Assembly (NCBI GenBank): GCA_964442385.1
Contig: CAYTYZ010000011.1
Location: forward strand, 1 to 46,640
Origin: CAYTYZ01 sp964442385
GTDB lineage: Bacteria; Patescibacteriota; Microgenomatia; UBA12405
Length of the DNA stretch: 46,640 nt
Reading direction: 5' to 3'
Shown here: positions 1 through 8,810 of the stretch, piece after piece
How the letters are laid out: every line of letters starts with the position of its first letter
Position numbering within the stretch: the stretch's first letter is position 1
Notes under the pieces: model-generated
Seen by the model: the letters and a program-made list of their open reading frames with translations, nothing else
Database searches by the model: none
What the model was told of the DNA's origin: nothing
Program-made: the position numbers and the translations under genes

Positions 1-204
1 CGCCCAAATGGAGACTACAAGGGTTGGAATAGTTCTCAGTGGAGTCAGTACAAAACATTCATTTGTGGTCAAACTTCAGGTAGGAAGACCATATCTTATG
101 GTGACCAAAACGATCAGGATTTGCAAATTGCCACATACGCCTTCAAGGCTGGCAATCCTTTTATCGCAAGTATAACCGGAAAAGAAGCACACTACAGGTG
201 CTGA
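1..204 (+). CDS. C-terminal fragment of an unrecognised protein
   Basis: Frame 1 is open from the window edge to a TGA at 202-204, giving 67 residues of C-terminus; the start lies outside the window. The fragment is polar, rich in Gly, Ser, Gln and Asp, has two cysteines (one at the very end), and has no hydrophobic segment. I do not recognise a family. It is followed at once by a strong hairpin, which supports it being the real 3' end of a transcribed gene. Confidence 0.55.
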   Translation, partial: RPNGDYKGWNSSQWSQYKTFICGQTSGRKTISYGDQNDQDLQIATYAFKAGNPFIASITGKEAHYRC

Positions 205-220
205 CCTCCATATTGTATTA

Positions 221-255
221 TCCCCACCATCTATTTTATTAATAGCTGGTGGGGA
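221..255 (+). terminator. intrinsic terminator-like hairpin
   Basis: The arms TCCCCACCA (221-229) and TGGTGGGGA (247-255) are perfectly complementary, and the loop contains a further CTATT/AATAG pairing. The tail is AT-rich (AATTATTCTTTG) rather than a pure T run. It lies 16 nt after the stop of the partial gene and before the helicase, so it most likely ends the upstream transcript. A TATAAT at 270-275 after it could be the helicase -10, but I see no good -35. Confidence 0.7.
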
Positions 256-341
256 ATTATTCTTTGTGCTATAATACTTAGAAATTGCCCAAGCTTTTGA
301 TACTTTAATTTTCTTTTAGTTGTGGTGCAGTTTAACTAATT

Positions 342-1508
342 ATGTACCACAGCAAGCCCCAGTGGCGTCGTGTAGCCAGTCGTTTTTCAGGATCCAGAAT
401 CCACCATACCAAGTATGTATCTCAACCAGTGGATGTAACAGTTCCAGAAATTGTCTACCAGCCTAAACACAAATTTCATGATTTTGACCTAGAACCAGTT
501 TTAAAACAAAACATGGCCCGACTAGGATTCATCCTGCCAACTCCAATCCAGGACCAAGTGATTCCTCATGCCACCGAGGGTAAGGATATAATTGGGCTTG
601 CTGCCACAGGATCTGGTAAAACTTTTGCCTTTTTGTTACCACTTCTGAACAAGTGCCTAAAGGATAGAACTCAAAAAGTACTCATTGTCGCCCCAACCCG
701 AGAACTAGCCCAACAAATCAATGATGAAGCCAGAAAAATTGGTACAGGTACCGGTATTTGGTCAGCTTTGGTTATCGGAGGAGCCGGTATGGCTCTCCAA
801 GTTTCTGCCCTTCGTCGTAATCCCCAGCTACTTGTAGGCACTCCAGGACGTCTTATGGACCACCAAAAAAGACGAACTGTAAATCTCTCTAGTTTTAACA
901 ATGTAGTTTTAGATGAAGTAGACCGCATGTTGGATATGGGATTTTTACCCAGTATCAAGGAAATTATTAGGTTGTTACCCACCAAAAGACAAAGCATGTT
1001 TTTCTCTGCTACATTGAATCCCAAAGAAGAGGGGATTGCTGGAGCCTTTTTAACAAGTCCTGTAAAAGTCCAAGTTGCCAAATCTAGCCCTGTTTCCAGT
1101 GTCGCCCAAGATGTGGTTCATATCAAACCATCTGATGTTAAAAACGACATTTTACACGATATTTTAATCAAAGAAACAGTGGAAAAGTCCATAATTTTTC
1201 TAAAAACTAAACACGGAGCTGAAAAACTTGGCAATGATCTCGTACGACGTGGTTTTAAAGTTGAAACCATCCATGGTAACAAATCTCAAAATTTTCGAGC
1301 TCGAGCTATTCGAAACTTTAAAGACAATACTGTCGATATCCTAATTGCAACAGATATTGCAGCCAGAGGCCTAGATATCCCCAATGTGTCTCACGTAATA
1401 AACTATGATGAGCCCGCCAACTGGGAAGATTATATTCACCGTATAGGTCGAACAGGGAGAGCCGGTAAAAAAGGCATTGCTTTAACCTTTGTACATTCCA
1501 AATTCTAA
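342..1508 (+). CDS. DEAD-box ATP-dependent RNA helicase
   Basis: This is an ATP-dependent RNA helicase of superfamily 2, expected to remodel RNA in the cytoplasm (ribosome assembly or mRNA decay). Visible motifs: Q motif region with PTPIQ at 66-70; Walker A ATGSGKT at 88-94; PTREL at 118-122; TPGR at 167-170; motif II DEVD at 191-194, a variant of DEAD; SAT at 222-224; ARGLD and HRIGRTGR in the second RecA domain near 345-372. At 388 residues it is a core helicase with almost no C-terminal extension, as in minimal RhlE-like proteins. The ATG at 342 has no clear SD; the basic N-terminus of about 45 residues is not conserved helicase core. The family is clear; the specific subfamily is not. Confidence 0.95.
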   Translation: MYHSKPQWRRVASRFSGSRIHHTKYVSQPVDVTVPEIVYQPKHKFHDFDLEPVLKQNMARLGFILPTPIQDQVIPHATEGKDIIGLAATGSGKTFAFLLPLLNKCLKDRTQKVLIVAPTRELAQQINDEARKIGTGTGIWSALVIGGAGMALQVSALRRNPQLLVGTPGRLMDHQKRRTVNLSSFNNVVLDEVDRMLDMGFLPSIKEIIRLLPTKRQSMFFSATLNPKEEGIAGAFLTSPVKVQVAKSSPVSSVAQDVVHIKPSDVKNDILHDILIKETVEKSIIFLKTKHGAEKLGNDLVRRGFKVETIHGNKSQNFRARAIRNFKDNTVDILIATDIAARGLDIPNVSHVINYDEPANWEDYIHRIGRTGRAGKKGIALTFVHSKF

Positions 1509-1538
1509 TATAGAATATTATATAGAATTATATTTAAG

Positions 1539-2618
1539 ATGAACTTACTAAAAAAACACTGGAAAAAACTACTATTAATAGTAGTTTTAGTTTTTGGTAT
1601 TTTTTACTACCGCTCTAGCAAGGCCAAGGCAGCCGAAATGGCTATCAAATTTCCCAATATGGCTACGCTTGACCCAAAGAAAGACAAGGTAATAACCGCC
1701 CAGCTTAAAACTGTAAACGAATCCATTTCTGCCTCTGGAAAAATTCAAGCCAGTAGGTTTGCCCGTCTTAGCTTTCAAGCTGGGGGCCAATTAACTTGGG
1801 TAGGGGTAAAACTAGGCGACCGGGTTAAAAAAGGACAAGCTATTGCTTCTATCGACAAGGCCACCTTGCAAAAACAACTTAAAAAACAATTAAATTTGTA
1901 TGCTACCAACCGCTCTAATTTCGAAGACATTCAAGACGAGTACAGGGTTACTAAAGAAAAGTTTTTATTAACTGATGAAATTCGTCGTATTCTAGACCGT
2001 ACCCAGTGGTCACTAGAAAATGCTGTCATAGATGTTGAACTTTCCACACTTGCCATGCGTTTTTCCACCCTTACTTCACCCATTGATGGCATTGTTGTGG
2101 AACTAAATCAACCCCAAGCGGGAGTTTATTCTGGAATTGGCAACATAGCCACCATTGTGGATCCAGAAAGCTTGTATTTTCGTTCCGAATTAGACGAAGA
2201 AGATGTAGTCAAACTTTACGCAGGCCAACCCACTGAAATTATCTTAGACGCATTTCCCAGCGAAACACTCCCAAGTAAAATTAACTACATTGCCTTTGAC
2301 TCTTTAGAATCCAAAGCTGCCACAGTCTATGAAGTCAGGTTTGACTTGCCCGTTGACAACAAGCTTCTAAAGTACCGCCTCGGAATGAATGGAAATGCCG
2401 AAATTATTACCAAGTCCAAGCCTCAAGTTGCCACCATTCCCCTAGATGCTTTTTATGAAGACAAAGGCGAGAGGTTTGTCTACAAACAATCCAACCTTGG
2501 GGATAAAAAAGTAAAAGTTCCCGTCACCACAGGTCTTGAAGGCAAAGACTATATTGAAGTTACCTCAGGGGTAGCTGTAGGCGACAAAATAGTCGTAACC
2601 GCCAATGACCAAAAATAG
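1539..2618 (+). CDS. HlyD/MacA-type periplasmic adaptor (membrane fusion) protein
   Basis: 359 residues. A basic N-terminus and hydrophobic segment at about 9-24 give a signal anchor, followed by a biotinyl-lipoyl-like half (SFQAGGQLTWVGVKLGDRVKKGQ region at about 79-103), a helical hairpin at about 110-165, the second half-motif near 178-205 (SPIDGIVV), and a beta-barrel C-terminal half. This is the adaptor architecture of MacA and RND efflux. It overlaps the next gene, an ABC ATPase, by 14 nt, and an FtsX-type permease follows, so the three form a MacAB-like export unit. A single-membrane CPR cell would have no TolC, so it probably acts in the cell envelope as in Gram-positive bacteria. The substrate is unknown. 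Confidence 0.9.
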   Translation: MNLLKKHWKKLLLIVVLVFGIFYYRSSKAKAAEMAIKFPNMATLDPKKDKVITAQLKTVNESISASGKIQASRFARLSFQAGGQLTWVGVKLGDRVKKGQAIASIDKATLQKQLKKQLNLYATNRSNFEDIQDEYRVTKEKFLLTDEIRRILDRTQWSLENAVIDVELSTLAMRFSTLTSPIDGIVVELNQPQAGVYSGIGNIATIVDPESLYFRSELDEEDVVKLYAGQPTEIILDAFPSETLPSKINYIAFDSLESKAATVYEVRFDLPVDNKLLKYRLGMNGNAEIITKSKPQVATIPLDAFYEDKGERFVYKQSNLGDKKVKVPVTTGLEGKDYIEVTSGVAVGDKIVVTANDQK

Positions 2619-3288
2619 CCCCATTCTTGAACTAAGAAATATCATTCGTGCATATAAAACAGGCGACACCGTATTTCAAGCTCTCAAAGGGGTCAGTTGT
2701 ACTATTTATCCAGGTGAATTTGTATCCATTACTGGACCCTCGGGTTCAGGCAAGTCTACTCTCATGCATATCATCGGGCTACTAGATAACCCTACTAGTG
2801 GTGAGGTAATCTTAAATGGCACCAATATTGCCAAATACTCCGAAGGTGATTTAGCCCAAATTCGCAACAAAACTCTTGGATTTGTATTTCAGCAATTTAA
2901 TCTTCTGGCCAAAACTAGCGCTCTTGACAATGCTATTCTACCCTTACTTTATTCCGATACTCCTATTGGCAAACGAGCCGAAATTGGGAAAAAATATCTC
3001 ATAAAAGTTGGCCTTGGTGACAAACTAAACAATACACCAGCCCAACTATCAGGAGGACAACAACAACGGGTGGCAATAGCCAGAGCCCTGGTAAACGATC
3101 CTCAAATAATCCTAGCCGATGAACCAACAGGCAACTTGGACAGCAAATCGGGTCGAGAAGTTATGGATTTTTTTCATCAGCTACACAAGGAGGGGAGGAC
3201 TATAGTTTTTGTGACCCACTCGCCAGAATTAGCTTCTGAAGCCAAACGTCAAATTATTATCAGGGACGGTTTAATTACCAAATCTTAA
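2605..3288 (+). CDS. MacB/LolD-type ABC transporter ATPase
   Basis: 227 residues, full length for this family. Motifs: Walker A GPSGSGKST at 44-52, Q-loop glutamine near 96 (FQQF), signature LSGGQQQR at 148-155, Walker B with ADEPTGNLD at 171-179, and the switch histidine at 205 (VTHS). It powers the adjacent FtsX-fold permease, whose gene starts 1 nt after this stop. The start overlaps the adaptor gene by 14 nt, which indicates translational coupling. The most similar known subfamily is MacB/LolD/FtsE; the neighbours favour MacB-like efflux. Confidence 0.95.
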   Translation: MTKNSPILELRNIIRAYKTGDTVFQALKGVSCTIYPGEFVSITGPSGSGKSTLMHIIGLLDNPTSGEVILNGTNIAKYSEGDLAQIRNKTLGFVFQQFNLLAKTSALDNAILPLLYSDTPIGKRAEIGKKYLIKVGLGDKLNNTPAQLSGGQQQRVAIARALVNDPQIILADEPTGNLDSKSGREVMDFFHQLHKEGRTIVFVTHSPELASEAKRQIIIRDGLITKS

Positions 3289-3289
3289 A

Positions 3290-4513
3290 ATGCTAAAGCC
3301 CAATATCTTGGAACTAATTTCTATCAGTATAAAATCCATTACTAGAAACAAAGGACGCACATTTTTAACATCCCTTGGAATAATTATTGGAGTAACATCA
3401 GTAATTTTACTTACTGCTATCGGTTCAGGTATTAAAATCTATATTCAAAAACAGTTTGAAAGCTTAGGTGCCAATTTGGTAATAGTAACTCCTGGTCAAA
3501 TTTTTAATCGCTCAGGAGGTTTTAGAGCCCAAGAGCGCACCACCACTGTTACTCAAACCTTTACCGAAAAAGATATTCGCAATATCCAAAAAGTTCTAGG
3601 TAGCAGGGGAGTAGTCCTACCCAATGTCCAAGTCCAAGAAAAAGCCAAATACAGAGATACTGAAGAACTCGTCACTCTGGTGGGAACAGTTGCCAGCTAC
3701 GGTAGAATCAGAAATAGTCTCCCCTCAAGCGGAAACGGCAGATGGTTTACACCCCAAGAAGATGATAAGGGCGAACATGTCGTAGTTTTGGGATTTCAAA
3801 TCGCCAAAACCTTGTTTCCTACCGTAAGCCCCTTTGGCAAGGAAATAATTATTGGTAGCAAAAACCTAAAAGTGATTGGTGTGGTTGATAAAAAAGGTGG
3901 AAGCTTTGGCGGACCTGACTTTGATAATTATGTTTATACACCTATCGACATTGCATTTGAAATCAAAGGCACCCGTGATGTCCAAAGCATGCTGATCCAG
4001 GCAGAGACCAGTGATGACATTCCTTTCGTAAAAAAACAGGCTGAGCTAACCCTTCTTGAAAAGTACGACAAGGATAATTACTCAGTATTTGACCAAAGTC
4101 AAATACTGACCACAGTTACGGGTATTTTAAGTACCCTTACAGCAGGATTGACCGGCATTGCTGCCATATCTTTAATCGTAGGTGGAATAGGAATTATGAA
4201 TATTATGCTGGTAACCGTAACAGAAAGAACCAAAGAAATTGGCTTGCGCAAGGCTATTGGCGCCACCCCAAACGCCATTTTGGCGCAATTTTTAATCGAA
4301 GCCATAATTCTATCCTGTCTTGGTGGTAGCATTGGGATTGCCCTTGGTGCCTTAGCTGCTATTGCCATGAACTCTTTTTTCCCTGCCCAAGTTACTCCAG
4401 GGGCCGTCATTTTAGCTTTTGGCGTATCATCTCTGGTAGGTATCGTCTTTGGCGCTGCCCCTGCTCGCCGTGCCTCACGTCTATCTCCTATCGAGGCCCT
4501 TAGGTATGAATAA
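3290..4513 (+). CDS. MacB-like FtsX-family ABC permease
   Basis: 407 residues. One transmembrane helix near 25-45 is followed by a large extracytoplasmic MacB_PCD-type domain (about 50-260) and a C-terminal FtsX block with three hydrophobic segments (about 275-305, 328-355, 370-392). The block starts with the typical LVTVTERTKEIGLRKAIGA motif near 308-326, and the protein ends in the usual SPIEALRYE. It pairs with the ABC ATPase and adaptor just upstream. Together they should form a mechanotransmission-type exporter for peptides, lipoproteins or drugs; the substrate cannot be told from sequence. Confidence 0.93.
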   Translation: MLKPNILELISISIKSITRNKGRTFLTSLGIIIGVTSVILLTAIGSGIKIYIQKQFESLGANLVIVTPGQIFNRSGGFRAQERTTTVTQTFTEKDIRNIQKVLGSRGVVLPNVQVQEKAKYRDTEELVTLVGTVASYGRIRNSLPSSGNGRWFTPQEDDKGEHVVVLGFQIAKTLFPTVSPFGKEIIIGSKNLKVIGVVDKKGGSFGGPDFDNYVYTPIDIAFEIKGTRDVQSMLIQAETSDDIPFVKKQAELTLLEKYDKDNYSVFDQSQILTTVTGILSTLTAGLTGIAAISLIVGGIGIMNIMLVTVTERTKEIGLRKAIGATPNAILAQFLIEAIILSCLGGSIGIALGALAAIAMNSFFPAQVTPGAVILAFGVSSLVGIVFGAAPARRASRLSPIEALRYE

Positions 4514-4534
4514 ATAATTTGCTACACTTATTAA

Positions 4535-5011
4535 GTGATATATAACTTAATCTTTCTATTTTCAGGGCTATTTTTAGGTTACTTTCTCTTAGATATTGAT
4601 CATTTAATTTATTGGCTTATTACAAAAAGGGGCTTGCCCGAGTCCAAGCAAATGCAGCTTCTCCTTAAAACAGCTCAATATAAACGTGCCTATTGGCAAT
4701 ATAGATTAGAAAAAACCAGCCACACTAGCCTTATATTCCACCATTTTTATTTTCATTTAATCCTTTTGGCAGTTTCTATCTTTATCTTTACTTCTAACAC
4801 AAACGTTTTAGGACAAGCCATCTTGCTTAGTTGTAACATCCACCTTTTTGTTCATATTTTAAAAGATTTCAGATCCAATCCTACCATCTTACAAACCTGG
4901 TTTTTTGCCAGAATGGCCAAGCAATTACCTCTATCATTTTTATCTATTTATTTAAAATTTAATTTTGTCCTGATATTGCTTTTTACTATTTTGTTACTTA
5001 CCAGAATATGA
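4535..5011 (+). CDS. small membrane protein with DIDH motif (hypothetical)
   Basis: 158 residues from a GTG start. Hydrophobic segments lie near 3-19, 72-87, 93-108 and 138-155. The first helix ends in DIDH (20-23), and His residues cluster at 63, 69, 70, 74, 103 and 107. An Asp-His motif at a membrane face with later histidines recalls the YdjM family of membrane-bound metal-dependent hydrolases, but the similarity is only a motif, so I leave it unnamed. The stop overlaps the next start (ATGA at 5008-5011), so the two are probably co-translated. Confidence 0.7.
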   Translation: MIYNLIFLFSGLFLGYFLLDIDHLIYWLITKRGLPESKQMQLLLKTAQYKRAYWQYRLEKTSHTSLIFHHFYFHLILLAVSIFIFTSNTNVLGQAILLSCNIHLFVHILKDFRSNPTILQTWFFARMAKQLPLSFLSIYLKFNFVLILLFTILLLTRI

Positions 5012-5508
5012 TATCCCTAGACGAACAATTAGTAGAAAGAGCCAAAAAATATACTGACAGAGAACAAGATTATTTATTGGATGATACCGTAATTTTATTT
5101 CATAAACTCAAGGTTACCGACGAAATTATTGACTATAGTTTTCTAGTTGCCCCATGCGTTAAATCTTATGAAGGATTTCTTAAAGATTTTTTCCTACACG
5201 TAGGCCTTATAAACGAAATAGAACACGAAGGAGACCGTTTTCGAGTTGGCAAAACCCTAAACCCATCACTTCGCTACAAAAGATTTTCCATTTTTCAACG
5301 CCTGTCTGATCTGGACGACAAAGGTGAAGAGCTTGCAGAAAAGCTTTGGGACGCCTGGAAAAAAAGTCGTAATGAAACTCTTCATTTTTTTGTGGGCAAC
5401 AATAAAAAACTAACACTTACCGAAGCAGTAGAACGTATTCATCAGGTATTGTCGGTTATAATCGAGGCAGGTGAATTTTTAGCCACCCAAGAAATAAAAA
5501 CAAGATGA
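5008..5508 (+). CDS. HEPN-motif protein, possible RNase (RnlA-like)
   Basis: 166 residues, all-helical in appearance and without membrane segments. An Rx4H motif (R121-N-E-T-L-H126), the catalytic signature of HEPN ribonucleases, lies in a helix, and an earlier KSYEGFLKDFF stretch (52-62) resembles helix 1 of HEPN toxins such as the RnlA/LsoA type. HEPN proteins of this kind cut RNA in toxin-antitoxin, abortive infection or RNA processing. The gene shares ATGA overlaps with both neighbours, but neither neighbour looks like a cognate antitoxin. The motif is seen; nuclease activity is inferred. It could equally be a non-toxic HEPN adaptor. Confidence 0.6.
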   Translation: MISLDEQLVERAKKYTDREQDYLLDDTVILFHKLKVTDEIIDYSFLVAPCVKSYEGFLKDFFLHVGLINEIEHEGDRFRVGKTLNPSLRYKRFSIFQRLSDLDDKGEELAEKLWDAWKKSRNETLHFFVGNNKKLTLTEAVERIHQVLSVIIEAGEFLATQEIKTR

Positions 5509-6026
5509 AACAAATAATTGGATACATAGGAATAACCTTGCTTTTTTCTGGCTTGTCTCTTGTAAGCTATCATTTTGGACAAATCAAAGCCCAAGAGAAC
5601 ACTTCCCCAGTTACCAGCCGTAATCTAAGCTATCAGACTAAAAGTTTTTCTCAAAAACCAGATGCTACCAACGACGATATTCTTGCCCCTCTTTACCCCT
5701 TTACCCAAGTACAAACACCAGGGATAAACTCTCTTACTATTGACAATTTGCATTACAATTGTGGACAAACCAGACAAGAATTAAACCAATCCTTACGCGA
5801 ACTTTGCGCCTTTATGCTTAAAAAAAATAATACCCAATGGCTAGATTTTACTGCAAGAATTTCTCAGTTTTGTAATTTAGAAAACAATGCTACCTGTTGG
5901 AAACAGCAAGCCCTAGAATCTGGTTATCTAGAAGAAGAAATTACCCAGTGCCTCTACACTCAAGCCAAGGATATTATAACTAATCAAATTCATGCTCAAG
6001 CTCAACGCCAGGCAACTCCGCTCTAG
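5505..6026 (+). CDS. secreted or membrane-anchored cysteine-containing protein (hypothetical)
   Basis: 173 residues. The N-terminus is a signal peptide or anchor (hydrophobic 4-22), followed by a low-complexity Ser/Thr/Gln linker to about 75 and a helical domain with five cysteines (86, 101, 123, 131, 149), which could be held by disulfides outside the cell. No family recognised. It overlaps the HEPN gene by 4 nt at its start and the methyltransferase gene by 35 nt at its end. Confidence 0.65.
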   Translation: MKQIIGYIGITLLFSGLSLVSYHFGQIKAQENTSPVTSRNLSYQTKSFSQKPDATNDDILAPLYPFTQVQTPGINSLTIDNLHYNCGQTRQELNQSLRELCAFMLKKNNTQWLDFTARISQFCNLENNATCWKQQALESGYLEEEITQCLYTQAKDIITNQIHAQAQRQATPL

Positions 6027-6531
6027 TAATCACAACGAGGCCAAAGCTAAACAGTTGAATATTATTCGCCACAGCTTGGTTCTAGTTCTAGACCGGGTTT
6101 ATGACACTTTCAACATCGGATCTTTTTTTAGATTAGCCGACGCTCTGGCCTTGGAAAAAATCTACTTGTGCGGCCCAGTTGTAACTCCTCCAAATATTAA
6201 AATCCACCGAGCCTCTATAGGCACTTGGAAATGGGTCCCCTGGGAACATTGCTATTCAACTGCAGATATACTCAAACGACTAAAAGCTAACGGCTATAAA
6301 CTTATTGGCTGTGAACAAAATAGTCAGTCTGTTCCTTATAATCATCTAAAATATCCTCAAAAAGTTGCTCTTATACTTGGCAACGAAACTGATGGCATAG
6401 CAGGGGAGTGCTTGAAACTCTTAGACCAAACCGTCGAAATTCCCATGTATGGCGTCAACCGCTCTATGAATGTGCTGGTAGCTGGAAGCATTATTGGCAA
6501 CCATATAGTACAAAATTGGCAAAACAAGTAA
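5992..6531 (+). CDS. TrmH/SpoU-family RNA 2'-O-methyltransferase
   Basis: 179 residues. The SpoU motifs are clear: motif 1 with N-x-G-x-x-x-R-x-A-x-A near 41-51 (NIGSFFRLADA), motif 2 LILGNETDGI near 127-136, and motif 3 with MYGVNRSMNVLVAGS near 147-161. These form the trefoil-knot SAM site. The enzyme should methylate a ribose 2'-OH in tRNA or rRNA. At this length it is the catalytic domain alone, without the N-terminal substrate-binding domain of RlmB, so the target is uncertain. The ATG at 5992 lies inside the upstream gene and is the only start that keeps the conserved N-terminal helix. Confidence 0.9.
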   Translation: MLKLNARQLRSSNHNEAKAKQLNIIRHSLVLVLDRVYDTFNIGSFFRLADALALEKIYLCGPVVTPPNIKIHRASIGTWKWVPWEHCYSTADILKRLKANGYKLIGCEQNSQSVPYNHLKYPQKVALILGNETDGIAGECLKLLDQTVEIPMYGVNRSMNVLVAGSIIGNHIVQNWQNK

Positions 6532-6595
6532 TATCCTCTAATATATTTTTTGAAATACATATTTTATTACCCTAAATATACGCACATTTTTGAGC

Positions 6596-6624
6596 TTGCT
6601 AAGCTGAATTCAAACCGGTATACT
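6596..6624 (+). promoter_or_regulatory. candidate gyrB promoter
   Basis: TTGCTA (6596-6601), a 17-nt spacer, then TATACT (6619-6624). The predicted start near 6631 gives a leader of under 20 nt before the gyrB ATG at 6649, with no SD. Confidence 0.6.
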
Positions 6625-6648
6625 GATTAGTGCTTTTAAGCTCATTAT

Positions 6649-8622
6649 ATGGCTGACGAATTAAAAAAACAAAATACCAAAGCCTCAGATTATTCAGGTG
6701 AACAAATCACCGTTTTAGAAGGTCTTGAGCCAGTCCGAAAACGCCCAGCCATGTACATCGGTTCTACCGATGTTAGAGGTCTACACCACTGTTTTACTGA
6801 AATTGTAGATAACGCCCAAGACGAAGCTTTGGCTAATTTTGGCAAAAACGTTTGGGTAATACTCCACCAAGACAATTCCATGACAGTAGCTGATGATGGT
6901 CGCGGTATGCCATTTGACATCATGCCTAAATATGGCAAACCAGCCGTAGAAGTTATTCTCACTACTCTGCATTCTGGCGGAAAATTTGAAGGAAAGGCCT
7001 ACCAAGTTTCAGGAGGTTTACACGGAGTTGGAGCTACTTGTGTCAATGCACTTTCCACCTATTATTCTGTAGAAATAAGACGTGAAGGCAAACTTAGACA
7101 CATAGAATTTAGTAGGGGAGCGGTCACCAAGTCTCTTTCAATTATCAAAGAAAGCTTGGTTCCAAAAATTAAAACCCTTATACCCAACTCTGTTAATGGG
7201 ACCACTGTAACCTTTAGACCAGACCCTCAAATTTTTAATGAAACCCTGGAGTTTGACCCCAAGCTTTTAATAAAATCACTAAAAGATCGAGCCTATCTTA
7301 ATTCCAAAGTTTATTTTCATTTTTATAACGAAATAAGTAACCATGAGCAGCATTTTTACTACGAGGCGGGAACCATAGCTCTTATTAAAGAATTAAATAA
7401 AAATAAAACTGTTTTGCACGTTCCAGTAATTATGCGTGGGGAAGAGGATGGTATAAAAGTTGAAGTAGCCCTACAGTATAACGACAGTTTTACCGAAAAC
7501 ACCCCTTCTTATGTCAATATCATCAATACTACCGAAGGCGGAACCCATCTTACTGGCTTTAAAATGGCCCTAACCAAGGCCATCAAAGACTATGCCGATC
7601 GCAAGGAAATGATCAAGCAAAAAGATAAAGGAGAGGGGATTAGTGGCGAGGACGTCCGCCAAGGACTCACAGCAGTAATTGCCCTATGGATGGGTAACAA
7701 AGATCTTAAATTCGAAGGGCAAACCAAATCAAAATTGGGCAATACCGAAGCCCAAGTAATAGTTCAAAAAATAGTAAAGGAACGTCTTGACACTTATTTT
7801 GAAGAACACCCAGATGTAGCCAAAGCCATTGTTGGCAAAATTTTGCTAGCTATTGAAGTTAGGCAGGCTGCCAAGGCTGCTCGTGACGCTATTTTACGCA
7901 AAGGCGTTTTTGATTCCATGGGACTTCCCGGTAAACTAGCTGATTGTCAATCCAAACGTCCCGAAGAATCCGAAATATATATAGTAGAGGGAGATTCAGC
8001 CGGAGGCAGTGCCAAACAAGGACGTGACCGAAAATTCCAAGCCATTTTACCTCTTTGGGGCAAGGCCATTAACACCGAAAGTATGCGTCTGGACAAAATT
8101 GTTGGGTCCGACAAACTCAAAGATTTCATTATTGCCTTAGGCTGCGGTATCGGTGAAACCTTTGACAAGGGCAAATTACGTTATCATAGGATTATTTTAA
8201 TGTCTGACGCTGACGTAGACGGAGCTCATATTTTAACCCTCTTGATAACCTTTCTCTTTAGACACATGCCAGGGCTAATCGAAAATGGTCATGTTTTTAT
8301 TGCCATGCCACCACTGTTTAAACTAAAGCAAGGCAAAGTAGTAGAATACGCCTATACTGACGAGGAACGCGATTCTATCCTTAACAAAAAGATGGATAAA
8401 GCCAAGCCTTACGATATTCAACGCTACAAAGGTCTTGGAGAAATGGATGCTGAACAGTTGTGGGACACCACCATGAATCCCGAAACCAGAACCTTAAAAC
8501 GAATATCTATCAGTGATGCCCAGCGTTCCGATGAGGTAGTAAGTATTCTCATGGGCGACTTGGTCCCTCCTCGTAAAAAATTCATCCAAACCCACGCCCA
8601 TTTGGCGACTTTAGATATATAA
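6649..8622 (+). CDS. gyrB: DNA gyrase subunit B
   Basis: 657 residues, slightly above the short-form GyrB of about 640. The N-terminal GHKL ATPase has E51 and N55 (EIVDNAQDEA), DDGRGMP near 84-90, and the LHGVGA loop near 124-129. The transducer domain follows. The TOPRIM metal site is EGDSAGGSAKQGRDR near 446-460, with DADVDGAHI near 520-528, and the end is the conserved THA region. With GyrA it introduces negative supercoils. It sits upstream of gyrA as in many bacteria, but here small membrane-protein genes separate the two. Confidence 0.98.
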   Translation: MADELKKQNTKASDYSGEQITVLEGLEPVRKRPAMYIGSTDVRGLHHCFTEIVDNAQDEALANFGKNVWVILHQDNSMTVADDGRGMPFDIMPKYGKPAVEVILTTLHSGGKFEGKAYQVSGGLHGVGATCVNALSTYYSVEIRREGKLRHIEFSRGAVTKSLSIIKESLVPKIKTLIPNSVNGTTVTFRPDPQIFNETLEFDPKLLIKSLKDRAYLNSKVYFHFYNEISNHEQHFYYEAGTIALIKELNKNKTVLHVPVIMRGEEDGIKVEVALQYNDSFTENTPSYVNIINTTEGGTHLTGFKMALTKAIKDYADRKEMIKQKDKGEGISGEDVRQGLTAVIALWMGNKDLKFEGQTKSKLGNTEAQVIVQKIVKERLDTYFEEHPDVAKAIVGKILLAIEVRQAAKAARDAILRKGVFDSMGLPGKLADCQSKRPEESEIYIVEGDSAGGSAKQGRDRKFQAILPLWGKAINTESMRLDKIVGSDKLKDFIIALGCGIGETFDKGKLRYHRIILMSDADVDGAHILTLLITFLFRHMPGLIENGHVFIAMPPLFKLKQGKVVEYAYTDEERDSILNKKMDKAKPYDIQRYKGLGEMDAEQLWDTTMNPETRTLKRISISDAQRSDEVVSILMGDLVPPRKKFIQTHAHLATLDI

Positions 8623-8625
8623 AAA

Positions 8626-8808
8626 ATGTTTAATAAACAACAATTGCAAGTATTTTTGATAATGCTAGCAGCTTATTTGCTCGGCATAATTCACCCCTAC
8701 CTGAGAGACAGTTACGGAACCGCTACGGCTCAACTAACCTCAATAGGGTTCGGCATATTGACTGTTGCAATGAGTGAAATTTTCAAAAACAAGAAGACTA
8801 AAAAATAA
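8626..8808 (+). CDS. small membrane protein (hypothetical)
   Basis: 60 residues: hydrophobic helix at about 8-25, a short polar stretch with HPYLRDSY, a second helix at about 35-51, and a Lys-rich tail suggesting a cytoplasmic C-terminus. It starts 3 nt after the gyrB stop, so it is probably expressed from the gyrB transcript. No family recognised. It is the first of five small membrane-protein reading frames lying between gyrB and gyrA. Confidence 0.55.
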   Translation: MFNKQQLQVFLIMLAAYLLGIIHPYLRDSYGTATAQLTSIGFGILTVAMSEIFKNKKTKK

Positions 8809-8810
8809 CC

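Noticed and set aside
1509..1538. Repeated TATAGAAT units before the adaptor gene as an operator
   Set aside because: Two short AT-rich near-repeats in a 30-nt gap are easily explained by composition; they may only supply a -10 box.
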